Source: Kytococcus aerolatus (GTDB lineage Bacteria > Actinomycetota > Actinomycetes > Actinomycetales > Dermatophilaceae). From it: 64,000 nt of DNA. How positions within the stretch are numbered: position 1 is the first letter of the stretch; every line of letters starts with the position of its first letter. The notes beneath the pieces are model-generated. The model did no database searches. It saw only the letters and a program-made list of their open reading frames with translations, and had not been told where the DNA came from. The position numbers and the translations under genes were made by a program. Location: the NCBI RefSeq assembly GCF_900187395.1, contig NZ_FYEZ01000001.1, positions 930,001 through 994,000 on the forward strand. Reading direction: 5' to 3'. Positions 25,547 to 33,258 of the stretch are shown piece after piece.

Positions 25547-25572
25547 GGGGGAACCCTACGATGGGTTCCCCC
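25547..25572 (+). promoter_or_regulatory. Perfect 10-bp hairpin in the SARP leader
   Basis: GGGGGAACCC and GGGTTCCCCC pair perfectly around TACGAT. The stem ends 14 bases before the AAGGAGG ribosome-binding site of the SARP gene. It leaves the ribosome site exposed and has no T-tract, so an attenuation or mRNA-stability role is possible. Confidence 0.45.
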
Positions 25573-25595
25573 GGGTTCGACTTCGAAGGAGGCCG

Positions 25596-28403
25596 ATGAG
25601 GATCGCCGTTCTCGGCCCCCTCGAGGCCACCACCACCGAGGGGATCCCGCTCGACCTGCCGCTGCGGGAACGTCGTGTCCTGGAGATCCTGGTGACCGCG
25701 GCCCCGCGGGCCGTGGACCAGAAGGAGCTCGTCCGGTCGCTCTGGCCGGAGAACCCGCCCCGCACCGCCGGCAACCAGGTGCAGGGCTGTGTGGCCCGGA
25801 TCCGGCGCGCGACCGCCTCCGAGACCGAGCAGGTGGTGGTCACCACGTCGACCGGCTACCGACTGGGCGCCACGGTGGAGACGGACCTCGCCGAGTACCG
25901 CGAGCACAGCCGCGCGGCCTCCCAGGCCATCCACCGCGAGGACACCGAGCGTGCTCGGAGCGCCTCCGAGTCCCTCCTGGCACTGTGGCGCGGAGCCCCC
26001 TTCCCGGATGCGGTGGACGGCTCCCGCCCCGCCGCGTTGGCGATCCAGCTCGACAGCACCCACACCGAGCTCTGCGAGCGATGGTGGGTCCTGGCGGCCG
26101 CCGACGACCCCACGCGCGCGGTCGCCGAGCTGAGGCGCCTGCTGGCCCTGCACCCGCTGCGGGAGAGCACCTCGCGGGCTCTCATGCAGGCCCTGGTGAC
26201 CGCCGGACGCAGCTCGGAGGCCCTGAAGGTCTACGCCCAGGTGCGCTCCCGGCTCCGCGACGAGCTCGGGGTGAACCCCTCCCCCGCCTCCCGCGAGCTC
26301 CACGAGCAGATCCTCCGGGGGCAGGAGGACGAGGGGGCCGAGCAGTCCCGGCGGGCCCAGATCACGAGCCAGCTGCCCCCGCCCCCGGAGGACTTCGTCG
26401 GCCGGGAGGAGCTGCGGGAGGAGGCCGCCGCCCTCCTGACCCGGTCCGGCCGGCGCCGGATGGTGGTGCTCCACGGGCACCCCGGCATCGGCAAGCGGGC
26501 CACGGCGCTGCAGATCGCCCAGGACCTCCAGGACGAGTTCCCCGGTGGCGTCCTCTACGTGGGCGTGCGCGGCAACTCGGCCCAGGGTCGGTCGGCCGGG
26601 GAGGTGCTCGGGGAGCTGCTCTCGCAGGCGGGCGTGCACCAGCACAACCTGCCCAAGACCGTCCCCGAGCGCCGGCAGGCTCTGGCCGAGCGCCTCGCCG
26701 GCCGGGAGGTCCTCCTCGTGCTGGACTCGGTGCCCACTCCCGAGCTGGCCGAGCACGTGCTGCCGGCGGGGGAGGTGGCGGCGCTCATGACGAGTCGGCG
26801 GGTTCTCCGCGGCCTGCCCGGTGCCCACCACCTGCCGGTGGAGGCGCTGACCCCCGCCCAGGCGGTGGAGCTGCTGCACCGCCAGGTGGGCCTGCACCGC
26901 ACCGAGGGACACGAGGAGGAGCTCACCGCCATCGCCCGGCTGTGCGGATACCACCCGTACGTGCTCCTCATGGTGGCCGGACAGCTGCGCACCCAGCGCG
27001 ACTGGACCCCCGCCATGGCGCTGGACCGACTGCGCAGCTCCAACCAGATCCTGCCGCAGCTGGCCACCGACGGCCTCGACCTGCGCACCACGACCGAGGA
27101 GCTCCTGGAGGAGCTCCCGGAACCGGCTCGGGCGGCCTTCGGTCTGCTCTCCCTGCTCGGTGAGGAGCCCTTCCCGGGCTGGGTGGTCGGTGCGCTCACG
27201 GGGCAGACCCAGTGGTTCGACACCCTGGACCTGCTGGTGGAGACGCACCTGCTGCACCTGGAGCGGGTGGACGAGCTGGGCCAGCCGCGATACGTCGTCC
27301 CGGCCCTGACCAAGGCTGCCGCCGGCTCCCACTGGTCAGGGACGCCTCCCGAGGAGCTGCGCGCCGCGGCCGAGCGTCTCGTGCACGTCTGGTGGTGTCT
27401 CGCCGACCAGGCCACGGCGGGCATCCCGCCGACGCTCTACGACCCCGAGCTGCTCGACGAGGCCCCGGACCTGCCCTCGCAGGAGGCCTTCCTCGATGCC
27501 ACGGCACGTCGGGCGCTGGAGTCCCCGCGGGAGTGGCTCAAGGCGGAACGGAGCCACCTCGTGCAGGCGGTGGAGCTCGCGGCCGACCAGGGCCTGTCCG
27601 AGCTGGCAGCACGCCTGGCGCTCACCCTCTTCCCGTCCTTCGACTTCCAGTGGCTCCACGAGGACTGGCAGCGAGCCTGCTATGCCGCGCTCCGCGCCCT
27701 GCCCCCGGTGCCGAACCGCAGCGTGGAGGACTCCGACCCGGGCTCGCTGGCCGCGGACGAGCGGGCCCTCCTCAAGCTGCGGGCGGCCCTCGTGCGCGGT
27801 CAGGCCCAGGTGAAGCTCTACCGGGCCCGGTACGAGGCCGCCGAGGAGCTGGTCCGGGAGGCGATGGACCTCTTCGCCGCGGCGGGGTGCGACGCCGGGG
27901 TGGCCCTGTGCCACCTGAACCTGGTGACCTCCCACCGCGAGACCCACCGCCGGGAGCAGGCCGCCGAGCACGCCCGGGTCGCCGCGGAGAGCCCGGTGAC
28001 GCGGATCCGGGCCTCGGCCCGGTCGGTCGGGGGCGGGCTGCGGAACATGGCCGGCGACTACGCGGCCGGGCTGGAGATGTTCGACCAGGCCGTGGCCGAT
28101 GCCGGACGGGCCGGGGACGACCACCGACTCGGCCAGGCCCTGCGCGGGCGGGGCATCTCGCTCTGGAAGCTGGGGCGGGGGCAGGAGGCCGTGGACGTCA
28201 TCGAGCGCGCGGTGGGTCTCTTCGACGAGCTGGACGACGTGGGCTGCCTGGCCCACACGCTGCGAGCCCTCGGCCGGGTCCACGACGACCTGGGGCATCC
28301 GGAGCCGGCGCAGGAGGTCAACGCCCGGGCCGAGGAGCTGTACCTCCAGGTGGGGCGGCCGGGGGCCAGGGGCCCGTACGACGCGCAGGCCCGCCGCCGC
28401 TGA
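25596..28403 (+). CDS. SARP-family regulator with degenerate NB-ARC domain and TPRs
   Basis: A 935-aa regulator. Residues about 1-95 are an OmpR-like winged helix (LDLPLRERRVLEILVTAAPRAVDQKELVRSLWPENPP), about 95-240 the BTAD domain, about 265-480 an NB-ARC ATPase domain, and about 600-930 TPR-like helices. AfsR-type SARPs use the nucleotide domain as a switch. Here the P-loop is GHPGIGKRA, with R301 after K300 where Ser/Thr normally binds Mg-ATP; Walker B is LLVLDSV. ATP use is therefore doubtful. ATG 25596 follows AAGGAGG. No biosynthetic cluster is visible nearby, so the target may be the divergent MmpS-like gene. Confidence 0.92.
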   Translation: MRIAVLGPLEATTTEGIPLDLPLRERRVLEILVTAAPRAVDQKELVRSLWPENPPRTAGNQVQGCVARIRRATASETEQVVVTTSTGYRLGATVETDLAEYREHSRAASQAIHREDTERARSASESLLALWRGAPFPDAVDGSRPAALAIQLDSTHTELCERWWVLAAADDPTRAVAELRRLLALHPLRESTSRALMQALVTAGRSSEALKVYAQVRSRLRDELGVNPSPASRELHEQILRGQEDEGAEQSRRAQITSQLPPPPEDFVGREELREEAAALLTRSGRRRMVVLHGHPGIGKRATALQIAQDLQDEFPGGVLYVGVRGNSAQGRSAGEVLGELLSQAGVHQHNLPKTVPERRQALAERLAGREVLLVLDSVPTPELAEHVLPAGEVAALMTSRRVLRGLPGAHHLPVEALTPAQAVELLHRQVGLHRTEGHEEELTAIARLCGYHPYVLLMVAGQLRTQRDWTPAMALDRLRSSNQILPQLATDGLDLRTTTEELLEELPEPARAAFGLLSLLGEEPFPGWVVGALTGQTQWFDTLDLLVETHLLHLERVDELGQPRYVVPALTKAAAGSHWSGTPPEELRAAAERLVHVWWCLADQATAGIPPTLYDPELLDEAPDLPSQEAFLDATARRALESPREWLKAERSHLVQAVELAADQGLSELAARLALTLFPSFDFQWLHEDWQRACYAALRALPPVPNRSVEDSDPGSLAADERALLKLRAALVRGQAQVKLYRARYEAAEELVREAMDLFAAAGCDAGVALCHLNLVTSHRETHRREQAAEHARVAAESPVTRIRASARSVGGGLRNMAGDYAAGLEMFDQAVADAGRAGDDHRLGQALRGRGISLWKLGRGQEAVDVIERAVGLFDELDDVGCLAHTLRALGRVHDDLGHPEPAQEVNARAEELYLQVGRPGARGPYDAQARRR

Positions 28404-28432
28404 CGGGGACCGCACGAGGGAGAATCGGGGGC

Positions 28433-29074
28433 ATGTCCGCGCCCTCCACCTCCGTGCTCGACCCACGCACCCTGCGCCGCACGGTGCTCGTGGTCGCCCT
28501 GCTCAACCTGGCCTACTTCGTCGTCGAGGCAGGCGTGGCGGTCTCGATCGGGTCGGTCTCGCTCCTGGCCGACAGCGTCGACTTCCTGGAGGACACCGCG
28601 GTCAACCTCCTCATCGCCTTGGCCCTGGGCTGGTCGCTGGCCCGGCGGGCGACGGCCGGGAAGATCATGGCGGGCGTCATCCTGCTGCCGGCCCTGGCTG
28701 CCGCGTGGGGTCTGTTCGTCAAGGCCGGCGACCCGGTGCCACCGGACGTCACCGCCCTGGTGCTGACCGCCGGTGGTGCCGCGGTCGTCAACGGCATCTG
28801 CGCCCTGCTGCTCCTGCGGGTGCGCCACCACGGGGGCTCGATGACGACGGCTGCCTTCATGGTGGCGCGCAACGACGTGCTGGTGAACGTCGCGATCATC
28901 GCGATGGCCTTCGTGACCCTGTGGACCGACAGCGGGTGGCCGGACATCGTCCTCGGCGCGCTGATCATCCTGCTGAACCTGGACGCGGCCAAGGAGGTCT
29001 GGGAGGTGGCCACCGAGGAGGGCCTAGCGGCCAAGGCGCTGGCCGGGGAGGACGTCGACCCCTGCAGCTGCTGA
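28433..29074 (+). CDS. CDF-like cation transporter, membrane domain only
   Basis: A 213-aa protein with six membrane segments. The segment SVSLLADSVDFLEDTAVNLLIALAL matches the cation diffusion facilitator helix 2, with acidic residues (D-x3-D) for metal binding, and the second half has FMVARNDVLVNVAIIAMAF. The usual cytoplasmic C-terminal domain of CDF exporters is missing; the protein ends soon after the last helix with GEDVDPCSC. It may export Zn, Co or a similar ion; the CSC tail could bind metal. GAGAAT lies seven bases before the ATG, a weak leaderless promoter. Confidence 0.82.
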   Translation: MSAPSTSVLDPRTLRRTVLVVALLNLAYFVVEAGVAVSIGSVSLLADSVDFLEDTAVNLLIALALGWSLARRATAGKIMAGVILLPALAAAWGLFVKAGDPVPPDVTALVLTAGGAAVVNGICALLLLRVRHHGGSMTTAAFMVARNDVLVNVAIIAMAFVTLWTDSGWPDIVLGALIILLNLDAAKEVWEVATEEGLAAKALAGEDVDPCSC

Positions 29075-29094
29075 CCGCGGCGAGCGGGCCGGCC

Positions 29095-29100
29095 TAGGGT
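29095..29100 (+). promoter_or_regulatory. -10 hexamer of small membrane protein gene (leaderless pattern)
   Basis: TAGGGT, then exactly six bases, then ATG 29107. Confidence 0.6.
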
Positions 29101-29106
29101 GTGCGC

Positions 29107-29355
29107 ATGCACCCCCAGCGGCTCGACTCCCCCGACGACCAGCGGCGCTTCACGACCGCCAGCATCGCCGCCGCGGTGGTCTTCGTGCTGGCCTGGGTGG
29201 TGCTGGGGGCGCCGATCCCGTCGCTGAACGGCCTGCACGGCTGGGGGCCGGTGCTCATCGCGGCCGGGTTGTCGGCGGCAACCTTCGTCGTGGCACTGTC
29301 CCTGCGGCCGAGCGACCCGAACGACCCCGACCACGAGGACATGGGCACGGTCTGA
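29107..29355 (+). CDS. Small two-helix membrane protein
   Basis: An 82-aa protein with a hydrophilic N-terminus (MHPQRLDSPDDQRRFTT), two membrane helices (IAAAVVFVLAWVVLGAP and GPVLIAAGLSAATFVVAL) and an acidic tail (SDPNDPDHEDMG). I recognise no family. It follows the CDF-like gene by 32 bases but has its own leaderless -10 (TAGGGT), which sets the start at 29107 and not at the GTG at 29101. The good codon use and promoter support it as a real gene. Confidence 0.7.
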   Translation: MHPQRLDSPDDQRRFTTASIAAAVVFVLAWVVLGAPIPSLNGLHGWGPVLIAAGLSAATFVVALSLRPSDPNDPDHEDMGTV

Positions 29356-29373
29356 CGGGGCGTGAGAGGGTCC

Positions 29374-30576
29374 TCACCGCCCCCGCAGCGCCAGCACCGC
29401 CCACGCGCCGGCGGCCAGGGCGAGCCCCGCCACGACGGCCACCAGCCCGCCCCAGCCGACCCCTCCCCACGCGAAACCGCCGGCGTAGCCGACCACCGAG
29501 CTCCCGGCGTAGTAGGCCAGCGTGTACAGGGACGTGCTCTGCGAGCGCCCGTGCTCGGCGGCGGCCCCGGCCCACCCGGAGGCCACCGAGTGCGCGCCGA
29601 AGAACCCAGTGGTGAACACCACCAGCCCGACGATGACCACCGGCAGCATCGACGACAGGGTCACCAGCACCCCGGTCACCATGAGCCCCACCGAGGCCAG
29701 CAGGACCGGCAGCTGCCCCCAGCGGTCGGCCAGCGAGCCCGCCACCCGCGCCGACCCGGTGCCCGAGAGGTAGGCGAGGAAGAGCAGGCTCACCGCCCCC
29801 ACCGAGAGATTCCATGGCGGCCCCTCCAGCCGGAAGCCCAGGTAGTTGTAGACCGCCACGAACCCACCCATGAGCAGGAAGGCCTGCATGTACAGGGCCA
29901 TCAGCCCCGGCCGACGCAGGTGCTCCCGGCAGGTGCGTGCCACCGACCCCACCGACGAGCGCTGTGCGCGGAAGCCCCGTGGCTCCGGCGGCAGCACCCA
30001 GAAGGCCACCACCGCCACCGCCGCGAGCGCCGCGACGGCCGAGACCCCCGTCCGCCAGCCGGCGAGGTCACCCACCGGTGCGGCCACGATGCGCCCCATC
30101 AGCCCGCCCAGGCTGGTGCCGGCCACGTAGGTGCCGGCCGCCACCGCAGCGGCCCGGGGACTGACCTCCTCGGAGAGATAGGCCACGGCGAGCGCCGCCA
30201 CCCCACCCAGCGCGGCGCCCTCCAGGACGCGCAGCACCAGCATCAGCTCGAACCACGGGCACCAGGGCACCAGCAGCCCCAGCCCGGTGCCACCCACCAG
30301 GGCGATGCGGATGGCCGTCAGCCGTCCGATCCGGTCGGCCACCAGCGACCACGGCAGCACCGAGAGCGCCAACCCGCCCGTCGCCGCCGAGACCGCCAGC
30401 GAGGCCTGCGAGGCGGTGACCCCCAGGTCGGCGGCCAGCAGCGGCAGCACCCCCTGCGGCGAGTAGAGCTGGGCGAAGCAGGCCATCCCCGCGGCGAAAA
30501 GCGCCCACTGCATCCGCCGGTAGCCGGCGGTCCCCCGCTCGTGGCCCGGCCACGCGGTGTCGGGGGTGGCGCTCAT
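29374..30576 (-). CDS. MFS transporter, AraJ/YnfM type
   Basis: A 400-aa MFS protein with twelve membrane segments. It has QLYSPQGVLPLLAADLGVTASQASLAVSAATGGLALSVLPWSLVADRIGRLTAIRIAL, in which the VADRIGR loop is the MFS signature, and the typical AVAYLSEEVSPRAAAVAAGTYVAGTSLGGLMGR helix-5 region of drug and sugar efflux carriers (YnfM, AraJ). ATG 30576 has TAGCCT seven bases upstream, suggesting a leaderless mRNA; an earlier in-frame ATG at 30636 lacks support. It converges with the small membrane protein gene. The substrate is unknown. Confidence 0.88.
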   Translation of the reverse strand: MSATPDTAWPGHERGTAGYRRMQWALFAAGMACFAQLYSPQGVLPLLAADLGVTASQASLAVSAATGGLALSVLPWSLVADRIGRLTAIRIALVGGTGLGLLVPWCPWFELMLVLRVLEGAALGGVAALAVAYLSEEVSPRAAAVAAGTYVAGTSLGGLMGRIVAAPVGDLAGWRTGVSAVAALAAVAVVAFWVLPPEPRGFRAQRSSVGSVARTCREHLRRPGLMALYMQAFLLMGGFVAVYNYLGFRLEGPPWNLSVGAVSLLFLAYLSGTGSARVAGSLADRWGQLPVLLASVGLMVTGVLVTLSSMLPVVIVGLVVFTTGFFGAHSVASGWAGAAAEHGRSQSTSLYTLAYYAGSSVVGYAGGFAWGGVGWGGLVAVVAGLALAAGAWAVLALRGR

Positions 30577-30639
30577 GTCGCCGAGGCTAGCCCGGGCGGG
30601 AGGGGATAAGCGCCCCGTCCCCGCGTGCCGGGCCACCCC

Positions 30640-31692
30640 TCAAGGGCGGATCACCGTGATCCCACCCCCACCACCCGTGGAGAGCTCAGCGAGCGCCTGC
30701 GGTCCCTCCTCGAGGCCGATGGTGCGTCCGACGAGGCCCGCCAGGTCCACGCCCGGTCCCCCGTCGGCCCCGGTGACGAGCGCCAGCATTGCCGGGTAGT
30801 CCTGCGCGGCCAGCCCGTGCGTGCCGTGGACGGCCAGCTCCCAGGCGACCACCCGGTCCATCGGCAGGGCCGTGCGCGCGGCCTCCCCCAACAGCAACCC
30901 CACCTGCACGTGGCGTCCACGGCGGCGCAGCGACAGCACCGAGGCGAGCGCGGCCGACGGGGAGCCGAAGGCGTCGAGCGAGACGTGCGCCCCTCCGGCG
31001 GTGGCCTCGTGCACCGCCTCGGCGATCTCCTCCGGGGCCTGCCCGCGGCCGTCGACGACGGCCTCGGCCCCCAGCGCGCGGGCTCGCTCGAGGGCGACGG
31101 GGGCCAGGTCCACGACCACCACCCGGGCACCCAGGGCGCGGGCGATCAGGATCGCCGAGAGCCCCGCCCCACCGGCCCCGTGCACGGCCACCCACTGCCC
31201 CGGCCCGATCTCACCGTGGGCGACCAGCGCCCGGTAGGAGGTGGCGAAGCGACAGCCCAGCGCAGCGGCCTGCACGTCGTCGAGGCCGTCGGGCAGCGCC
31301 ACGAGGTTGTGGTCGGCGGCGTGGAGAGCCACCCGCTCGGCCCAGGAGCCCCAGCCGGTGAAGCCGGGCTGGGTCTGGTCGGGGCAGACCTGGCCGTCTC
31401 CCGCGGCGCAGAGCTCGCACCGGCCGCAGCCGCAGACGAAGGGGGTGGTGACGCGGTCGCCGACCGACCAGCGCGTCACCCCATCCCCGACCTCGCGGAC
31501 GACGCCGGCGAGCTCGTGACCGGGCACGTGCGGCAGGGGCACCGGGTCGTGGCCCTGCCAGGCGTGCCAGTCCGAGCGGCAGACCCCGGTGGCCGAGACC
31601 TCGACGACCACTCCCCCGGGCGGGCAGACGGGCTCCGGCAGCTCACGGACCTGTGGGAGGACACCGACCTCGTCGATCACCACGGCTCTCAT
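30640..31692 (-). CDS. Zinc-dependent alcohol dehydrogenase
   Basis: A 350-aa MDR-superfamily dehydrogenase. Catalytic zinc ligands are C38 (GVCRSDWHAW) and H59-E60 (PGHE). The structural zinc lobe has C89, C92, C95 and C103, plus an extra C87. The nucleotide fold has VAVHGAGGAGLSAILIARALGARVVVVD, where the Asp favours NAD. It resembles medium-chain alcohol and threonine-type dehydrogenases; the substrate is not clear. ATG 31692 lies six bases after TAGGCT, so the gene has its own leaderless promoter. It ends 63 bases upstream of the MFS start region and may run on into it. Confidence 0.9.
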   Translation of the reverse strand: MRAVVIDEVGVLPQVRELPEPVCPPGGVVVEVSATGVCRSDWHAWQGHDPVPLPHVPGHELAGVVREVGDGVTRWSVGDRVTTPFVCGCGRCELCAAGDGQVCPDQTQPGFTGWGSWAERVALHAADHNLVALPDGLDDVQAAALGCRFATSYRALVAHGEIGPGQWVAVHGAGGAGLSAILIARALGARVVVVDLAPVALERARALGAEAVVDGRGQAPEEIAEAVHEATAGGAHVSLDAFGSPSAALASVLSLRRRGRHVQVGLLLGEAARTALPMDRVVAWELAVHGTHGLAAQDYPAMLALVTGADGGPGVDLAGLVGRTIGLEEGPQALAELSTGGGGGITVIRP

Positions 31693-31698
31693 GGAGCA

Positions 31699-31704
31699 AG
31701 CCTA
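31699..31704 (-). promoter_or_regulatory. -10 hexamer of alcohol dehydrogenase gene (leaderless pattern)
   Basis: TAGGCT on the minus strand, exactly six bases before ATG 31692. Confidence 0.6.
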
Positions 31705-31765
31705 GCCAGCCGGCGGGCCGGGCCAGGTGGTGGCGTCCGGGCGTCGGGCCCACCCGGACCACGAG

Positions 31766-31801
31766 CAGGGGCCCTGCCGGACGAGTCCGGCAGGGCCCCT
31801 G
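31766..31801 (-). terminator. Intrinsic terminator of the VWA surface protein gene
   Basis: CAGGGGCCCTGCCGGA and its exact complement form a 16-bp stem with a CGAG loop, just past the stop of the leftward gene at 31816. Confidence 0.8.
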
Positions 31802-31815
31802 TGGGCTCGGTGAGC

Positions 31816-32997
31816 TCAGGTGCGGTTGCGAGCCACGCGACGGGCACCCAGGAGGGTGGCGCCAGCGACCAGCAGACCAGCACCGGCCAGCGGGGCCACG
31901 GAGTTCTCCTCAGCGGTCACACCGGTGTCGATGATGGGGTTCGGGCCGGGCTCGGGCTTGGGCTTGGGCTCCGGGGTGGGTTCGGGCTCCGGGGTCGGGG
32001 CCGGCTCGGTGCCGTCGCACTCGTCGCCCTCGACCGTGAAGGTGACCTCGTCGGTCACGGCGTTGCCGTCCTTGTAGGTGGCGGTGACCAGGGCGGTGTA
32101 CTCACCCGGGCACAGCTCCTGCTCGTGGACGAAGTCGTTCAGGGTCCCGAGGGTCAGGTCGTAGGACTGACCGTCGAGCTCCAGCACCACGGAGTCCACG
32201 TCCACGCCGGGGCCGTCGGTGAGAGAGGCGGTCAGCTGGCTCGGGTCCTTGACCACGGTGCAGGTGCCACCGGTGGCCTGGGCAATCTTGCCGAGGTCCG
32301 TGCAGTCGGAGCTCTCGGTGATCGCGAAGGTGCGGAAGCTGGTGTCCGAGGCCTGCAGGTTGGCCAGGGTCTCGTCGGAGACCCAGCTCATGCCGTCGGA
32401 GAGCATGAAGACGTGGTCGGCCTTGTTGATGGTCTCGGCCACAGCGGCGTCGAAGTCCGTGCCACCACCGGCGTACTCCGGGGTGTAGAGCTCGACCTCA
32501 CCGTTGGCAACCGAGCGGACCATCTTGTCGAACTGGAACTCGTTGCCGTCCTTCAGCGAGATCGGCGCCTTGGTGGAGCCGTCCTTGTACTTCGCGGTGG
32601 CGGCCTCGGAGCCGAAGATCGCCAGCGAGAGGTTCACGTTCGGGTTGGTGGCCCGCAGGCTCTTGGCCAGCGAGAGGGCACCGGCGATCTCGCAGTCGAG
32701 AACGTCGCCCTCGTTGTGGTCACCGTTGAGGTCGTCCTGGGCATCGGCCACACCATCACCGTTGCAGTCCATGCCGTTCGGGCTGTAGGTGGAGCCGGAC
32801 ACGTCGAGCATGATCGTCACGTCGTTGCCGCCGCCACCCTCCTGGCCGACGACGCCCTCGACGGAGACGGGGCTCTCGACGGTGGCGCCCTCCTCCGGGT
32901 TGGTGATGGTCACGGACTGGTCGGCGGTCGCGGCCACGGGCAGGGCCACGACGGACGCGGCCGCACCGGCCACGGCTGCGCGCAGGGACATACGCAT
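31816..32997 (-). CDS. Secreted VWA-domain protein with variant cell-wall sorting signal
   Basis: A 393-aa protein with a Sec signal (MRMSLRAAVAGAAASVVALPVAATA). A VWA domain starts with the MIDAS motif DVSGS (VTIMLDVSGSTYS) and contains GGGTDFDAAVAE and MLSDGMSW. An acidic insert DCNGDGVADAQDD resembles a calcium-binding EF-hand/dockerin loop. A second beta domain and a Pro/Glu/Lys linker (PTPEPEPTPEPKPKPEP) follow. The C-terminus has PIIDTG, a hydrophobic segment and RRVARNR: a sortase-like signal with IIDTG in place of LPxTG. It probably mediates surface adhesion. ATG 32997 follows GAGGAGAG. Confidence 0.85.
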   Translation of the reverse strand: MRMSLRAAVAGAAASVVALPVAATADQSVTITNPEEGATVESPVSVEGVVGQEGGGGNDVTIMLDVSGSTYSPNGMDCNGDGVADAQDDLNGDHNEGDVLDCEIAGALSLAKSLRATNPNVNLSLAIFGSEAATAKYKDGSTKAPISLKDGNEFQFDKMVRSVANGEVELYTPEYAGGGTDFDAAVAETINKADHVFMLSDGMSWVSDETLANLQASDTSFRTFAITESSDCTDLGKIAQATGGTCTVVKDPSQLTASLTDGPGVDVDSVVLELDGQSYDLTLGTLNDFVHEQELCPGEYTALVTATYKDGNAVTDEVTFTVEGDECDGTEPAPTPEPEPTPEPKPKPEPGPNPIIDTGVTAEENSVAPLAGAGLLVAGATLLGARRVARNRT

Positions 32998-33047
32998 GTG
33001 TCTCTCCTCAGGAAGAAGTGGTGAGCAGGGTGCGGGATCCACCCCGT

Positions 33048-33063
33048 GGGAGAACGTTTTCCC
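33048..33063. promoter_or_regulatory. Imperfect dyad upstream of the VWA gene
   Basis: GGGAGAACGTTTTCCC is a 14-of-16 palindrome in the VWA leader, 51 bases before its start. A looser dyad, GGAA and TTCC around CGCTT, lies at 33118-33130. The spacer 32998-33258 holds these and the fmdA terminator and nothing else I can identify. Confidence 0.35.
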
Positions 33064-33187
33064 TTCCCCCGAAATCAACGTAGCAGAGATCACATCGCCC
33101 CCGACGCCTCTCCTGTCGGAACGCTTTTCCACACAAGATGATGATCCATCACCCCGAAGAAATGGGTGACGAGCCACCTTTGTTCGG

Positions 33188-33233
33188 ACAGGAATGAGGG
33201 GCCGAGCCACCCGGCCCGGCCCCTCATTCCTGT
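33188..33233 (-). terminator. Intrinsic terminator of fmdA
   Basis: ACAGGAATGAGGGGCC and its exact complement form a 16-bp stem around a 14-base GC-rich loop, 25 bases past the fmdA stop. Confidence 0.75.
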
Positions 33234-33258
33234 CGACGTCGATCCGCGTCGATCCGCG

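Noticed and set aside
25324-25599. Possible 91-aa leader ORF ending ATGA on the SARP start
   Set aside because: Third-position GC is mixed, there is no ribosome site at its ATG, and it runs through candidate dyads and the leader hairpin. The tidy overlap is probably chance.
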